Source: Bacillota bacterium (GTDB lineage: Bacteria; Bacillota; Clostridia; Lachnospirales; Lachnospiraceae). Taken from it: a DNA stretch of 8,441 nt. Of this stretch, positions 1 through 5,530 are shown piece by piece; position 1 is the first letter of the stretch, and each line of letters starts with the position of its first letter. Where the stretch lies: assembly GCA_023398855.1 (NCBI GenBank), contig JAEWRS010000561.1, positions 1 through 8,441 of the forward strand, written 5' to 3'. A program made the position numbers and the translations under genes. The notes below the pieces were generated by a model. The model saw nothing but the letters and a program-made list of their open reading frames with translations, made no database searches and was not told where the DNA came from.

Positions 1-437
1 GCCAACACTCCTTCCATGGCCTCTTCCGTATGAAGCACCCGGCCGTCAGGAAGCACCGCAGCGATATTGCAGACAAAACGGGCGCTTCTTTCCCTGCCTT
101 TTACATGGGCAGCTCTTTCAAGAATACTTTGGTTCTTGATCTCATAGGAGGTATCCTCCCCCATATATCTGGCGGAAAGGACTCCGGGCTCTCCGTTTAA
201 ACAGTCCACCACCAGGCCGGAATCATCAGCCAGCACAATTCCTCCGGTTTTTTTCCACACTGCCCTTGCCTTTATCTCTGCGTTTTCCCCAAATGTACTT
301 CCATCTTCCACAATATCCAAAATTACTCCGGCCTCTTTCATGGAGAAGACTTCCATTTCCAGGTCCTTAAGGATCTCCCTGATCTCACGCATTTTCCCAT
401 CATTCCCAGTGGCAAATACGATCTTTTTAGTGTTCAT
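1..437 (-). CDS. rdgB: XTP/dITP diphosphatase (RdgB/HAM1 family), C-terminus beyond window
   Basis: Cytoplasmic house-cleaning pyrophosphatase that hydrolyses non-canonical purine triphosphates (XTP, dITP/ITP) to monophosphates, keeping them out of DNA and RNA. The 145 visible residues begin MNTKKIVFATGNDGK, the N-terminal ATGN..K substrate loop. FGENAEIKA follows near residues 49-57, then ADDSGLVVD and GEPGVLSARY near 69-90. These are the family's metal and base-recognition signatures. Family members are about 200 residues, so some 55 C-terminal residues lie outside the window. ATG at 437-435 is preceded by GGAAGG at good spacing. It is the last visible gene of the yfcE-rlmL-protease-rdgB operon, 23 bp after the protease stop with no terminator between. 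In Bacillus subtilis the rdgB homologue ysnA sits beside a YfcE-type gene (ysnB), which matches the operon's outer members here. Identification is firm. Confidence 0.95.
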   Translation of the reverse strand, partial: MNTKKIVFATGNDGKMREIREILKDLEMEVFSMKEAGVILDIVEDGSTFGENAEIKARAVWKKTGGIVLADDSGLVVDCLNGEPGVLSARYMGEDTSYEIKNQSILERAAHVKGRERSARFVCNIAAVLPDGRVLHTEEAMEGVL

Positions 438-460
438 CTTTTCCTTCCTCCATCCTGTTA

Positions 461-1843
461 TTACCGGTCTTTTGTGTAAGCCTTTAAACATAGGTTGCAG
501 TTCTGATTCTCAGCCCGTTCCCATGCGATGCCGTCAGCACTGATATAACCCTCTCCATCTGAGATATTCACAAACGTGCGGCCGTCTCCTGCATCGTATT
601 CAATAGCAGCTGGATGGACTGCATTGGGAGTGGTGATTTTTACAATTACCGCAAAACGTTCCCCTGGAGTAAGCTCAAGATCTTCCTGCTGTTCTTTCCT
701 AAGGGGAACCGTATAATATCCTCCATGGTCAAATCTCCCTTCTGCCAAAAAGATTTTCCGGTCAAAATCCTGCCCAGCCACAATGTCAGCTTCTTTTCCT
801 GCATTACGTACCACATAAACTTCATAGGAGCTATCCGGGCCTGTGGCATAAAAGCCTGCCGCCGCAAGGTGCTCTGTCGTCCCGGCCTCGTATATATTGG
901 AAAACCACAGGGTCTCTTCTCCATATCCCACCTGGCCTACCCAGCCTCTTAGGTCTGACTGATAAATATGGTCATAATTATCTGTGTCTTCCACAACCGT
1001 ATATACGATATTATTTCGTCCGATATTAGAATCATAATATGAAACATAAAAATAACCCTGGTCCCCGAATCCGTCTCCCCAGCTGTTCATACAGATAAAT
1101 GCCCCGTCTCCCTGGACCTCCCCATAAAAGCGTTCCTTAGGATACGTATCATCCCAGCCGATGATAACAGAATCATGGTTGGGAAGCTCCGGGCCTATGT
1201 AACAGTAGGAAAAGCCTTCCTCATTGTAGGAAACAGAACGGCTGTCCTCCCCGGTCAATGAAGTGTAAAGAGAGCTTTGTACTCCACCATATGCCAGGAC
1301 AGCCTGCTTGATTTTCTCATAATCCTTCTCCGGGAGGATTTGAATCTCCTGAACATGCTTTTCTGCTTTTAAGCCATCCGGTGAAAAACCATCACCATAC
1401 GGATCATCGGCTTCTGAAACAGGGCCTCTCCATGACAGTAAATAGGCCATTGACATGGTGTATTCTCCGCCCTGTTCCTGTGGTATACAAAAGCCATTGT
1501 TGATAGACATATGGTCTTCTGAAAAATCATAGTTTTCTTTTGGCAGAAGTCCGGCTTCCAGAGCCTGAAGTGACGCAAAAGCCCAGCAGGTGCCAATGGA
1601 ACCCTGATTTTTTACGGCAGGAACCCTGCCTGCCTTTCTTCCGTCATAGGAAGACGGCAGCTGGCCGCCTATGGTTTGCTCTTTTAAAGACTCTGCCGGA
1701 ACATCTGCCTCAATGCTTTCTGACTTCGTTAAATAGTTTTGGCCTGTTCCATTTACAGGATTGCCTTTCTCACCGGAAATACAAAATCCTGCTGTAAAAC
1801 AGGCGATTATCAAAAGAAGGGAAAACCATCTTTTATTCTTCAA
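461..1843 (-). CDS. Secreted C1A papain-family cysteine protease with lectin-like C-terminal domain
   Basis: Predicted exported or surface cysteine peptidase of 460 residues. Residues 1-24 form a signal sequence (MKNKRW, then a hydrophobic core). LIIAC at 11-15 weakly resembles a lipobox, so lipid anchoring at Cys15 is possible but unproven. The papain core starts near LPSSYDGR (62-69). Gln80 (KNQG) is the oxyanion-hole residue, Cys86 (GTCWAF) the nucleophile, His223 (NHDSVIIGWDD) the base and Asn253 (MNSWG) the orienting residue, so the active site looks complete. Residues about 285-457 match in position and style the lectin-like domain that follows C1 domains in clostridial surface proteases. 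Only about 60 residues precede the core, so any propeptide is short. The start is TTG at 1843-1841, supported by AGTAGGAG six bases upstream. It overlaps the methyltransferase gene by 11 bp, implying translational coupling. Substrate unknown; its place in a housekeeping operon is odd. Confidence 0.9.
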   Translation of the reverse strand: MKNKRWFSLLLIIACFTAGFCISGEKGNPVNGTGQNYLTKSESIEADVPAESLKEQTIGGQLPSSYDGRKAGRVPAVKNQGSIGTCWAFASLQALEAGLLPKENYDFSEDHMSINNGFCIPQEQGGEYTMSMAYLLSWRGPVSEADDPYGDGFSPDGLKAEKHVQEIQILPEKDYEKIKQAVLAYGGVQSSLYTSLTGEDSRSVSYNEEGFSYCYIGPELPNHDSVIIGWDDTYPKERFYGEVQGDGAFICMNSWGDGFGDQGYFYVSYYDSNIGRNNIVYTVVEDTDNYDHIYQSDLRGWVGQVGYGEETLWFSNIYEAGTTEHLAAAGFYATGPDSSYEVYVVRNAGKEADIVAGQDFDRKIFLAEGRFDHGGYYTVPLRKEQQEDLELTPGERFAVIVKITTPNAVHPAAIEYDAGDGRTFVNISDGEGYISADGIAWERAENQNCNLCLKAYTKDR

Positions 1844-3002
1844 CCGAATCTCCTACTTTTCTTTTCGGGGGTCTTGGCCCCATAAACTGATAGAAATACG
1901 TTTTCATCATACCATTATAAATTTTTCGGTTCTTATCTGCTTTTCTGCCAATGTATTTTTCTGCGTCCTCAAAGGCTGTGATCATATACAGGGACCAGGC
2001 GTCAAGAGCCTTATACCGTTCCCCTATCTGACGGTATAGCTCTGGTAGGTTCTTCTTATCATCAATTCGCTCCCCATAGGGCGGATTGGTAATAACAAAA
2101 CCATATTTTTTAGGGTGGCTCAATGCTGCAAGGGGTCTTTGCTGGAAATGGATCATATGCTCCACTCCGGCAGACTCTGCATTTGTTCTGGCCGCCTTTA
2201 TGATCTCATTATCTATATCATATCCCTGTATGTCCACCTGGACATCTTTGTTTACAAGATCGCCTGCTTCATCCATTGTTTCATACCAGCATTTTCTTGG
2301 AATTAAGTTCTTCCACTCCTCTGCAAGAAAGGACCGGTTCATGCCGGGCGCCATATTTGCTGCCATCATAGCTGCCTCTATCACAAAGGTTCCGCTTCCG
2401 CAAAATGGATCTACCAGTATGCGGTCCTTGTTCCAAGGAGTCAGCATAATCAGAGCCGCAGCAAGAGTCTCCGTAATCGGTGCTTTGCTGGTCAAGGTAC
2501 GGTATCCTCTCTTGTGAAGGGAATCTCCAGTAGTATCAATGCCAACGGTCACCTGGTCCTTATGCAGGAATACCCGCAAAGGATAGCTGTTACCTGTCTC
2601 TGGAAACCATTCAACGCCATAAGCCCCTTTTAACCGCTCCACCATGGCTTTTTTCATAATGGACTGGATGTCTGAGGGGCTGAACAGTTTACTTTTTATG
2701 GAAGATGCCTTGGCAACCCAGAACTTTCCATCCTGAGGGATATAATCCTCCCAGCGTATCGCACTGGTTCCCTGAAAAAGCTCTTCAAAGGATTCCCCAT
2801 GAAAGCATCCCACCTTTAACAATATTCTTTCTGCAGTACGCAAAAACACATTTGCCCGGCAAATTGCCTCATCATCACCTACAAAGGTGACTCTTCCATC
2901 TTCTACCGATGCAATATCATAACCCAGATCAATAATTTCTCTTTTTAAGACCGCTTCCATGCCAAAATGACAGGGTGCAATCAGCTCAAATGTTTTTTTC
3001 AC
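1833..3002 (-). CDS. rlmL: THUMP-domain class I SAM-dependent RNA guanine-N2 methyltransferase (RlmL/YpsC family)
   Basis: Probable rRNA methyltransferase using S-adenosylmethionine, of the COG0116 family. E. coli RlmL makes m2G2445 in 23S rRNA, and Bacillus YpsC is the short Firmicute form. At 389 residues it matches the short form, lacking the second methyltransferase domain of E. coli RlmL. An N-terminal ferredoxin-like/THUMP RNA-binding region covers about 1-160. HKRGYR (163-168) leads into APITETLAAAL (174-184). DPFCGSGT (198-205) is the SAM-binding loop and NPPYGER (306-312) the catalytic N-methyltransferase motif. The start is GTG at 3002-3000. Its Shine-Dalgarno AGGAGAA lies in the end of the upstream yfcE gene, whose stop codon is one base away. 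It overlaps the protease gene by 11 bp. Family is certain; the exact target base is inferred, so the symbol is provisional. Confidence 0.9.
   Translation of the reverse strand: MKKTFELIAPCHFGMEAVLKREIIDLGYDIASVEDGRVTFVGDDEAICRANVFLRTAERILLKVGCFHGESFEELFQGTSAIRWEDYIPQDGKFWVAKASSIKSKLFSPSDIQSIMKKAMVERLKGAYGVEWFPETGNSYPLRVFLHKDQVTVGIDTTGDSLHKRGYRTLTSKAPITETLAAALIMLTPWNKDRILVDPFCGSGTFVIEAAMMAANMAPGMNRSFLAEEWKNLIPRKCWYETMDEAGDLVNKDVQVDIQGYDIDNEIIKAARTNAESAGVEHMIHFQQRPLAALSHPKKYGFVITNPPYGERIDDKKNLPELYRQIGERYKALDAWSLYMITAFEDAEKYIGRKADKNRKIYNGMMKTYFYQFMGPRPPKRKVGDSVEE
1850..1857 (-). promoter_or_regulatory. Ribosome binding site fixing the TTG start of the C1A protease
   Basis: AGTAGGAG on the minus strand lies inside the last codons of the methyltransferase gene. 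It is followed by six bases and TTG. No ATG is suitably placed, so this site decides the non-ATG start and couples translation of the two genes. Confidence 0.75.
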
Positions 3003-3003
3003 C

Positions 3004-3552
3004 TTATTCTCCTAAGTTTATTTCTTTTATCATATTCCCGTCAAAATCCATAATCCGGAATACTGTATCCTCCAGTATTCCGTAGGAAGGAGGATTACCG
3101 CCTTTCGGAATGGACACAGAACCCGGATTTAATATGGTAACATCGCCCAAACGCTCTGCAAAAAGGATATGAGTATAGCCATGAAGCAGAATATCTCCTT
3201 TTTGTATAGGCGGTAAATTCTCCTTATTGTAAATGTGTCCATGAGTCGCATAAATTGTCAGCCCATGGACAGCCAGCAGAGCATAATCCCCAAGAATAGG
3301 AAATTCAAGTACCATCTGATCCACTTCCGTGTCACAGTTGCCCCGTACACAATAGATCTGGTCTTTATATTCATTTAACATGGAAATGACTTCTTTCGGA
3401 GCATATTCTCTTGGAAGGTCATTTCTTGGGCCATGATAAAGAATATCTCCTAACAGAATCAGCCTGCCTGCTCCGGAAGTTATATATGCATCTAACAGCT
3501 TCCTGCAAAAATAGGCAGAACCATGAATGTCGGAAGCAATCATATATTTCAT
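3004..3552 (-). CDS. yfcE: YfcE-type metallophosphoesterase (phosphodiesterase)
   Basis: Small cytoplasmic metal-dependent phosphodiesterase of 182 residues, close in length and sequence to E. coli YfcE (184 residues), which acts on artificial phosphodiesters; the natural substrate is unsettled. Calcineurin-type motifs are visible: D8-x-H10 (SDIHG), GD36 (LLGDILYHGPRN), GNCD (71-74) and THGH (103-106). The YfcE signature NPGSVSIPKGGNPPSYG occupies about 142-158. The usual last motif GHTH reads G-Y-T-H at 125-128, with His at 124. Compared with E. coli YGHTH, Tyr and His seem exchanged, so one metal ligand may be lost. ATG at 3552-3550 follows AAAAGGAGA by about ten bases. It is the first gene of the operon, directly behind the promoter at 3586-3615, and its stop is one base before the methyltransferase GTG. 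Confidence 0.92.
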   Translation of the reverse strand: MKYMIASDIHGSAYFCRKLLDAYITSGAGRLILLGDILYHGPRNDLPREYAPKEVISMLNEYKDQIYCVRGNCDTEVDQMVLEFPILGDYALLAVHGLTIYATHGHIYNKENLPPIQKGDILLHGYTHILFAERLGDVTILNPGSVSIPKGGNPPSYGILEDTVFRIMDFDGNMIKEINLGE

Positions 3553-3585
3553 AAGTTGTTTTCTCCTTTTGTATTTAATAGGTAT

Positions 3586-3615
3586 ATTTTAAGGCTAGCA
3601 GGGTAATTCTGTCAA
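3586..3615 (-). promoter_or_regulatory. Sigma-A promoter of the yfcE-rlmL-protease-rdgB operon
   Basis: On the minus strand TTGACA (3615-3610) is separated by 18 bases from TAAAAT (3591-3586). This gives a start site near 3579 and a leader of about 27 nt before the yfcE ATG. It lies in the 72-bp gap after the rhodanese gene. An imperfect inverted repeat flanks the -35 box. Confidence 0.75.
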
Positions 3616-3625
3616 TGAATTTACC
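3602..3625. repeat. Imperfect inverted repeat around the -35 box (possible operator)
   Basis: Plus strand: GGTAATTC (3602-3609) and GAATTTACC (3617-3625) are inverted arms with one unpaired base. TGTCAA, the complement of TTGACA, sits at 3610-3615 between them. The layout suits a repressor site over the -35 element, but no cognate regulator is visible. Confidence 0.4.
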
Positions 3626-3933
3626 TATCCGCGAACCATATATTTTCCCCTGTAATAAGCAATTCCATTGGCTATATTGACCACATTGTATCCTTCCTGC
3701 TCCAGATTCCGGCAAACACTCATGCTTTGTCCGCCCCTGGAACAGTAAAATATTAAAAGTTTATCCTTTGGAAGACTGCTTACCCACTGTTCCATGTCTT
3801 CATATGGTAAATTGACTGCTCCCCTGATATGGAATTGTCTGTATGAGGCCTCACTGCGAAGATCTATAATCATAATGTTGCTGTTATAATTGATATAATG
3901 ATCGACTTCCCAAATCGGAATGGTTCTGAACAT
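3625..3933 (-). CDS. Single-domain rhodanese-like sulfurtransferase
   Basis: Cytoplasmic rhodanese-fold protein of 102 residues from ATG 3933-3931, about the size of GlpE/PspE-type single-domain rhodaneses that carry sulfane sulfur on a cysteine. The active-site loop CSRGGQS occupies 64-70, with Cys64 as the persulfide site at the end of the LLIFYC strand. The conserved early segment IIDLRS lies at 22-27, with HIRGAVNLPY at 35-44. A GGACGGGTGAT stretch upstream provides the ribosome site. An in-frame TTG at 4017 would add 28 residues, but it falls in the T-tract of the upstream gene's terminator and has no ribosome site, so the shorter form is preferred. I see no convincing promoter or terminator of its own. 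Sulfur acceptor unknown; there is no sulfur-metabolism gene nearby. Confidence 0.88.
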   Translation of the reverse strand: MFRTIPIWEVDHYINYNSNIMIIDLRSEASYRQFHIRGAVNLPYEDMEQWVSSLPKDKLLIFYCSRGGQSMSVCRNLEQEGYNVVNIANGIAYYRGKYMVRG

Positions 3934-4015
3934 ATTATCACCCGTCCTTTCTAGTAATAATATATTCCATAATTTCCAGATTGCGAAAATCAAACACAAG
4001 GCAGGCTGTTCCAAC

Positions 4016-4056
4016 AAAAAAACGCGGGAAAGGACCCCATTGTCTCTTTCCCACGC
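4016..4056 (-). terminator. Rho-independent terminator after the Asn/Ser-rich protein gene
   Basis: Minus-strand RNA folds GCGTGGGAAAG (4056-4046) against CTTTCCCGCGT (4032-4022), 11 pairs with two G-U. A further GAC/GTC pairing lies inside, and a run of seven T follows (4022-4016). The other strand has a weaker CCTTTT tail, so weak two-way function is possible. Confidence 0.85.
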
Positions 4057-4085
4057 CTTTTAATAATTGGTTCGGCCAGACCTAA

Positions 4086-4355
4086 TTAGTTGAATCTGTT
4101 ACGGCTGCTGTCTCTGCTGCAATCACGGCTGCTGTCCTTGCTGGAATCACGGCTGCTGTACTTGCTGGAATCACGGCTGCTGTCCTTGCTGGAATCTCGG
4201 CTGCTGTCCTTACTGGAATCGCGGCTGCTGTCCTTGCTAGTATTACGGCTGTTATTCTGATTGTTATTCTGATTGTTATTCTGGCTGTTGTTCTGATTGT
4301 TGTTATGGGAATTCCTGGAAGAATTGTCCATATCATTATAATTATTCTTAGACAT
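4086..4355 (-). CDS. Low-complexity Asn/Ser-rich repeat protein (89 aa), possibly spore-associated
   Basis: Not assignable to a family I recognise. ATG at 4355-4353 follows a strong AGGAGG at spacing 8, so translation is well supported. Residues 1-17 are polar. About 18-37 are Asn/Gln-rich (NNNQ-type units). Residues 38-85 are six tandem 8-residue units of type DSSKDSSR, ending NRFN. The repeat region balances Asp against Lys/Arg, so the chain should be a disordered polyampholyte with no signal peptide or membrane segment. One unit carries Tyr (DSSKYSSR) and one Cys (DCSRDSSR), each a one-base change from the repeat. It is a single-gene unit with its own terminator. Upstream lie a sigma-G-like element and a TATAAT box. 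The sporulation-type promoter and composition hint at a spore protein, but this is inference only. Confidence 0.75.
   Translation of the reverse strand: MSKNNYNDMDNSSRNSHNNNQNNSQNNNQNNNQNNSRNTSKDSSRDSSKDSSRDSSKDSSRDSSKYSSRDSSKDSSRDCSRDSSRNRFN
4101..4244 (-). repeat. Six tandem 24-bp coding repeats
   Basis: Units begin at 4101, 4125, 4149, 4173, 4197 and 4221, each encoding an 8-residue D/S/K/R unit. The plus-strand core is GGCTGCTGTCCTTGCTGGAA with few substitutions. Units 2-4 are nearly identical and the outer ones are more diverged, as expected from expansion by slippage or unequal exchange. Confidence 0.9.
4251..4298 (-). repeat. Four tandem 12-bp coding repeats (Asn/Gln tract)
   Basis: Plus-strand unit GTTATTCTGATT starts at 4251 and 4263, with variants at 4275 and 4287. 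It encodes the NNNQ-type tract of the same small protein. This is a second repeat family with a different period beside the 24-bp units. Confidence 0.8.
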
Positions 4356-4363
4356 TATAGAGA

Positions 4364-4369
4364 CCTCCT
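4364..4369 (-). promoter_or_regulatory. Strong ribosome binding site of the Asn/Ser-rich protein
   Basis: AGGAGG, eight bases before ATG 4355-4353. It decides the reading frame against an overlapping open frame at 4082-4336 that reads the same repeats as Ala/Thr/Ile-rich peptide. Confidence 0.85.
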
Positions 4370-4393
4370 GTCGTGGATTTACGTTACATGGTC

Positions 4394-4422
4394 TAGTATG
4401 GCGAATTTACGACAGATTATAC
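4394..4422 (-). promoter_or_regulatory. Sigma-G-like promoter (with overlapping sigma-A -10) of the Asn/Ser-rich gene
   Basis: Minus strand GTATA (4422-4418), 17 bases, then CATACTA (4400-4394). This agrees with the forespore sigma-G pattern known from Bacillus (GHATR, 17-18 bp, CATNHTA) and would start RNA near 4387, about 32 nt before the ATG. TATAAT at 4421-4416 could instead be a sigma-A -10 box, but only a poor -35 (TTAGAT-like) precedes it. Either or both may be used. Confidence 0.5.
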
Positions 4423-4453
4423 TATTATTTTTATTTAAAATCTAAAATTAACT

Positions 4454-4482
4454 TTGCATTTTCAACGAGACTATATTATAAT
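4454..4482 (+). promoter_or_regulatory. Sigma-A promoter of a plus-strand small RNA
   Basis: TTGCAT (4454-4459), 17 bases, TATAAT (4477-4482): a -35 with 4 of 6 consensus bases at ideal spacing and a perfect -10. Predicted start is about 4488-4490. No protein gene follows on this strand. Confidence 0.7.
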
Positions 4483-4488
4483 CAAAAT

Positions 4489-4580
4489 GAGGAATTTATT
4501 TCCTCATCCTTATTAATTATTTATACTCCCCTCAGAAACAGCCGGATGGCTCCCCTATCCGTCTGTTTCTCTTTGTTTTT
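4489..4580 (+). ncRNA. Candidate small regulatory RNA, about 90 nt
   Basis: A free-standing transcription unit inside the 311-bp intergenic stretch 4356-4666. It has the promoter at 4454-4482, a predicted start near 4489 and an intrinsic terminator ending near 4580. The 5' end can form a hairpin (ATGAGGAA/TTCCTCAT, 4487-4494 with 4500-4507, loop TTTAT). An unpaired AU-rich linker follows, with ACTCCCCTC just before the terminator stem. The terminator loop also carries CTCCCC. Two exposed C-rich CUCCCC segments resemble the UCCC seed motifs by which several Firmicute small RNAs block G-rich Shine-Dalgarno sites. It matches no RNA family I recognise. The sole ATG near the start gives a 9-codon frame without ribosome site, so coding is unlikely. 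Targets unknown. Confidence 0.6.
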
Positions 4581-4582
4581 TT
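4534..4582 (+). terminator. Rho-independent terminator of the small RNA
   Basis: AGAAACAG (4534-4541) pairs with CTGTTTCT (4563-4570). After one C/T mismatch CGGAT (4543-4547) pairs with ATCCG (4557-4561), leaving a 9-base loop GGCTCCCCT. CTTTG and seven T follow (4576-4582). The minus strand lacks a T-tract, so it serves plus-strand transcription. Confidence 0.85.
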
Positions 4583-4591
4583 ATATTAATC

Positions 4592-4628
4592 AAAACAAAA
4601 GACCTCCGGCAATCCCATGCCGAAGGCC
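4592..4628 (-). terminator. Rho-independent terminator of the downstream NlpC/P60 gene
   Basis: Minus-strand GGCCTTCGGCA (4628-4618) and TGCCGGAGGTC (4611-4601) form an 11-pair stem with loop TGGGAT, then TTTTGTTTT (4600-4592). It lies 39 bp after the stop codon of the peptidase gene and is back to back with the small-RNA terminator. Confidence 0.9.
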
Positions 4629-4666
4629 CTATATCCCTTTCAAAAATCCGATAATCTGTAATTTTA

Positions 4667-5398
4667 TTAATCGCCTAAAACATTGACGATTTTTACAGGC
4701 GTACGATAATTCCATGGAGAAGTCTTAATGCCTGTACTGTAAGTAGAAGAATGGACGACTTGTCCATTGCCAATATACATAGCAACGTGGTTGATGGAAG
4801 ATCCGCTTCCATAAAAAATCAAATCACCAGGACGCATCTGGTCAGCGCCAACGGTTCTTCCCTGAGATGCCTGTCCGCCAGAAGAACGGTTAATGGTAAG
4901 GCCTGCTGCGTGCTGCATGACGTATCTGGTGAACCCGGAACAATCTACTCCTGTGTTCGGATCACTGCCGCCATAGGAATAACGTCCGCCAACAAACTGA
5001 AGTGCGTAATTAACTATACTTTGTCTAAAATCCACAACTGCCTGTTCCTGAGCTTTTACCTCCAGGGATGCCAGTGTTTCCTCATCAGTAGATGATATGG
5101 TGGCATTTCCCTCTGCTGGCAGAAAGCCGTATGTATCATTGATCTTAACTTTAATTTTACCATCGCCCACATCCTCAATAACTTCAAAGGAGGAGCCTTT
5201 GGATGCTGTCATCAGCATCTCCTCACCTGCTTCATCTTTACTGATGGTTACAAGATCGGCGTCAACGGTCACCATATAGTTCCCATAACTGAGTCCTGGA
5301 CCTGAAATTTCATCTGCTCTTACATCTGAAGGACCTGCAATTATCATTGCTCCGCAAAAAGCCATAAGGCCTAACGTTTTCCATGCTTTGTTTATCAT
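4667..5398 (-). CDS. Secreted SH3b-NlpC/P60 peptidoglycan endopeptidase (paralogue A)
   Basis: Exported cell-wall hydrolase of 243 residues. NlpC/P60 enzymes cleave gamma-D-Glu-diaminopimelate-type bonds in stem peptides. Residues 1-28 are a signal peptide (MINKAWK, hydrophobic stretch, cut likely after VRA before DE). A bacterial SH3-like domain spans about 38-103. A short helical linker precedes the NlpC/P60 domain at about 125-243. The triad is complete: Cys153 (VDCSGFT), His204 (NHVAMY), His216 (VVHSS). ATG at 5398 is chosen because a signal peptide begins there and AGGAG lies 11 bases upstream. An in-frame ATG at 5476 would begin inside the promoter. It is a paralogue of the next gene upstream (shared YALQFVGGRY and GVDCSGFTRYV). 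It has its own promoter, a leader of about 60 nt with a GTTACG element, and a strong terminator. Confidence 0.92.
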   Translation of the reverse strand: MINKAWKTLGLMAFCGAMIIAGPSDVRADEISGPGLSYGNYMVTVDADLVTISKDEAGEEMLMTASKGSSFEVIEDVGDGKIKVKINDTYGFLPAEGNATISSTDEETLASLEVKAQEQAVVDFRQSIVNYALQFVGGRYSYGGSDPNTGVDCSGFTRYVMQHAAGLTINRSSGGQASQGRTVGADQMRPGDLIFYGSGSSINHVAMYIGNGQVVHSSTYSTGIKTSPWNYRTPVKIVNVLGD

Positions 5399-5438
5399 AA
5401 GGAAATCTGCTCCTAATTTTACTTTTTGAGTTTCAAAT

Positions 5439-5455
5439 GTTACGTAATTATTAAA
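5439..5455 (-). promoter_or_regulatory. Leader element of gene A (WalR-box-like half sites)
   Basis: Minus strand TTTAAT, 5 bases, CGTAAC, within a block TTACGTAACATTTGAA that recurs almost unchanged in the leader of gene B. Each half differs by one base from the WalR half-site TGTWAH known in Bacillus. It lies just downstream of the predicted RNA start. Confidence 0.4.
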
Positions 5456-5467
5456 TTCATTACGGTT

Positions 5468-5496
5468 ATTATACATTTGTTTTATCTTTTCGTCAA
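5468..5496 (-). promoter_or_regulatory. Sigma-A promoter of NlpC/P60 gene A
   Basis: Minus strand TTGACG (5496-5491), 17 bases, TATAAT (5473-5468): 11 of 12 consensus bases. Predicted start near 5461, about 62 nt before the ATG. Confidence 0.85.
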
Positions 5497-5530
5497 GTAT
5501 TATTTAAAACTGCACGAAATTTATTATATT

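Noticed and set aside
614..952. Plus-strand open frame of 112 codons
   Set aside because: Antisense to the well-supported C1A protease; no recognisable protein or ribosome site. The other long plus-strand frames (for example 2086-2517 and 4751-5095) are rejected for the same reason.
3934..4017. N-terminal extension of the rhodanese from TTG at 4017
   Set aside because: The codon lies in the T-tract of the upstream terminator and has no ribosome site; homology starts at the ATG at 3933.
4082..4336. Open frame overlapping the repeat gene, reading Ala/Thr/Ile-rich repeats
   Set aside because: Alternative-frame reading of the 24-bp repeats; no ribosome site, whereas the 4086-4355 frame has AGGAGG at ideal spacing.
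4487..4516. Nine-codon plus-strand frame at the 5' end of the small RNA
   Set aside because: No ribosome site, begins at or before the likely transcript start, and its bases are explained by the 5' hairpin.
5399..5476. Longer NlpC/P60 gene A starting at ATG 5476
   Set aside because: It would start within the promoter, before the predicted RNA start near 5461, and would bury the signal peptide.
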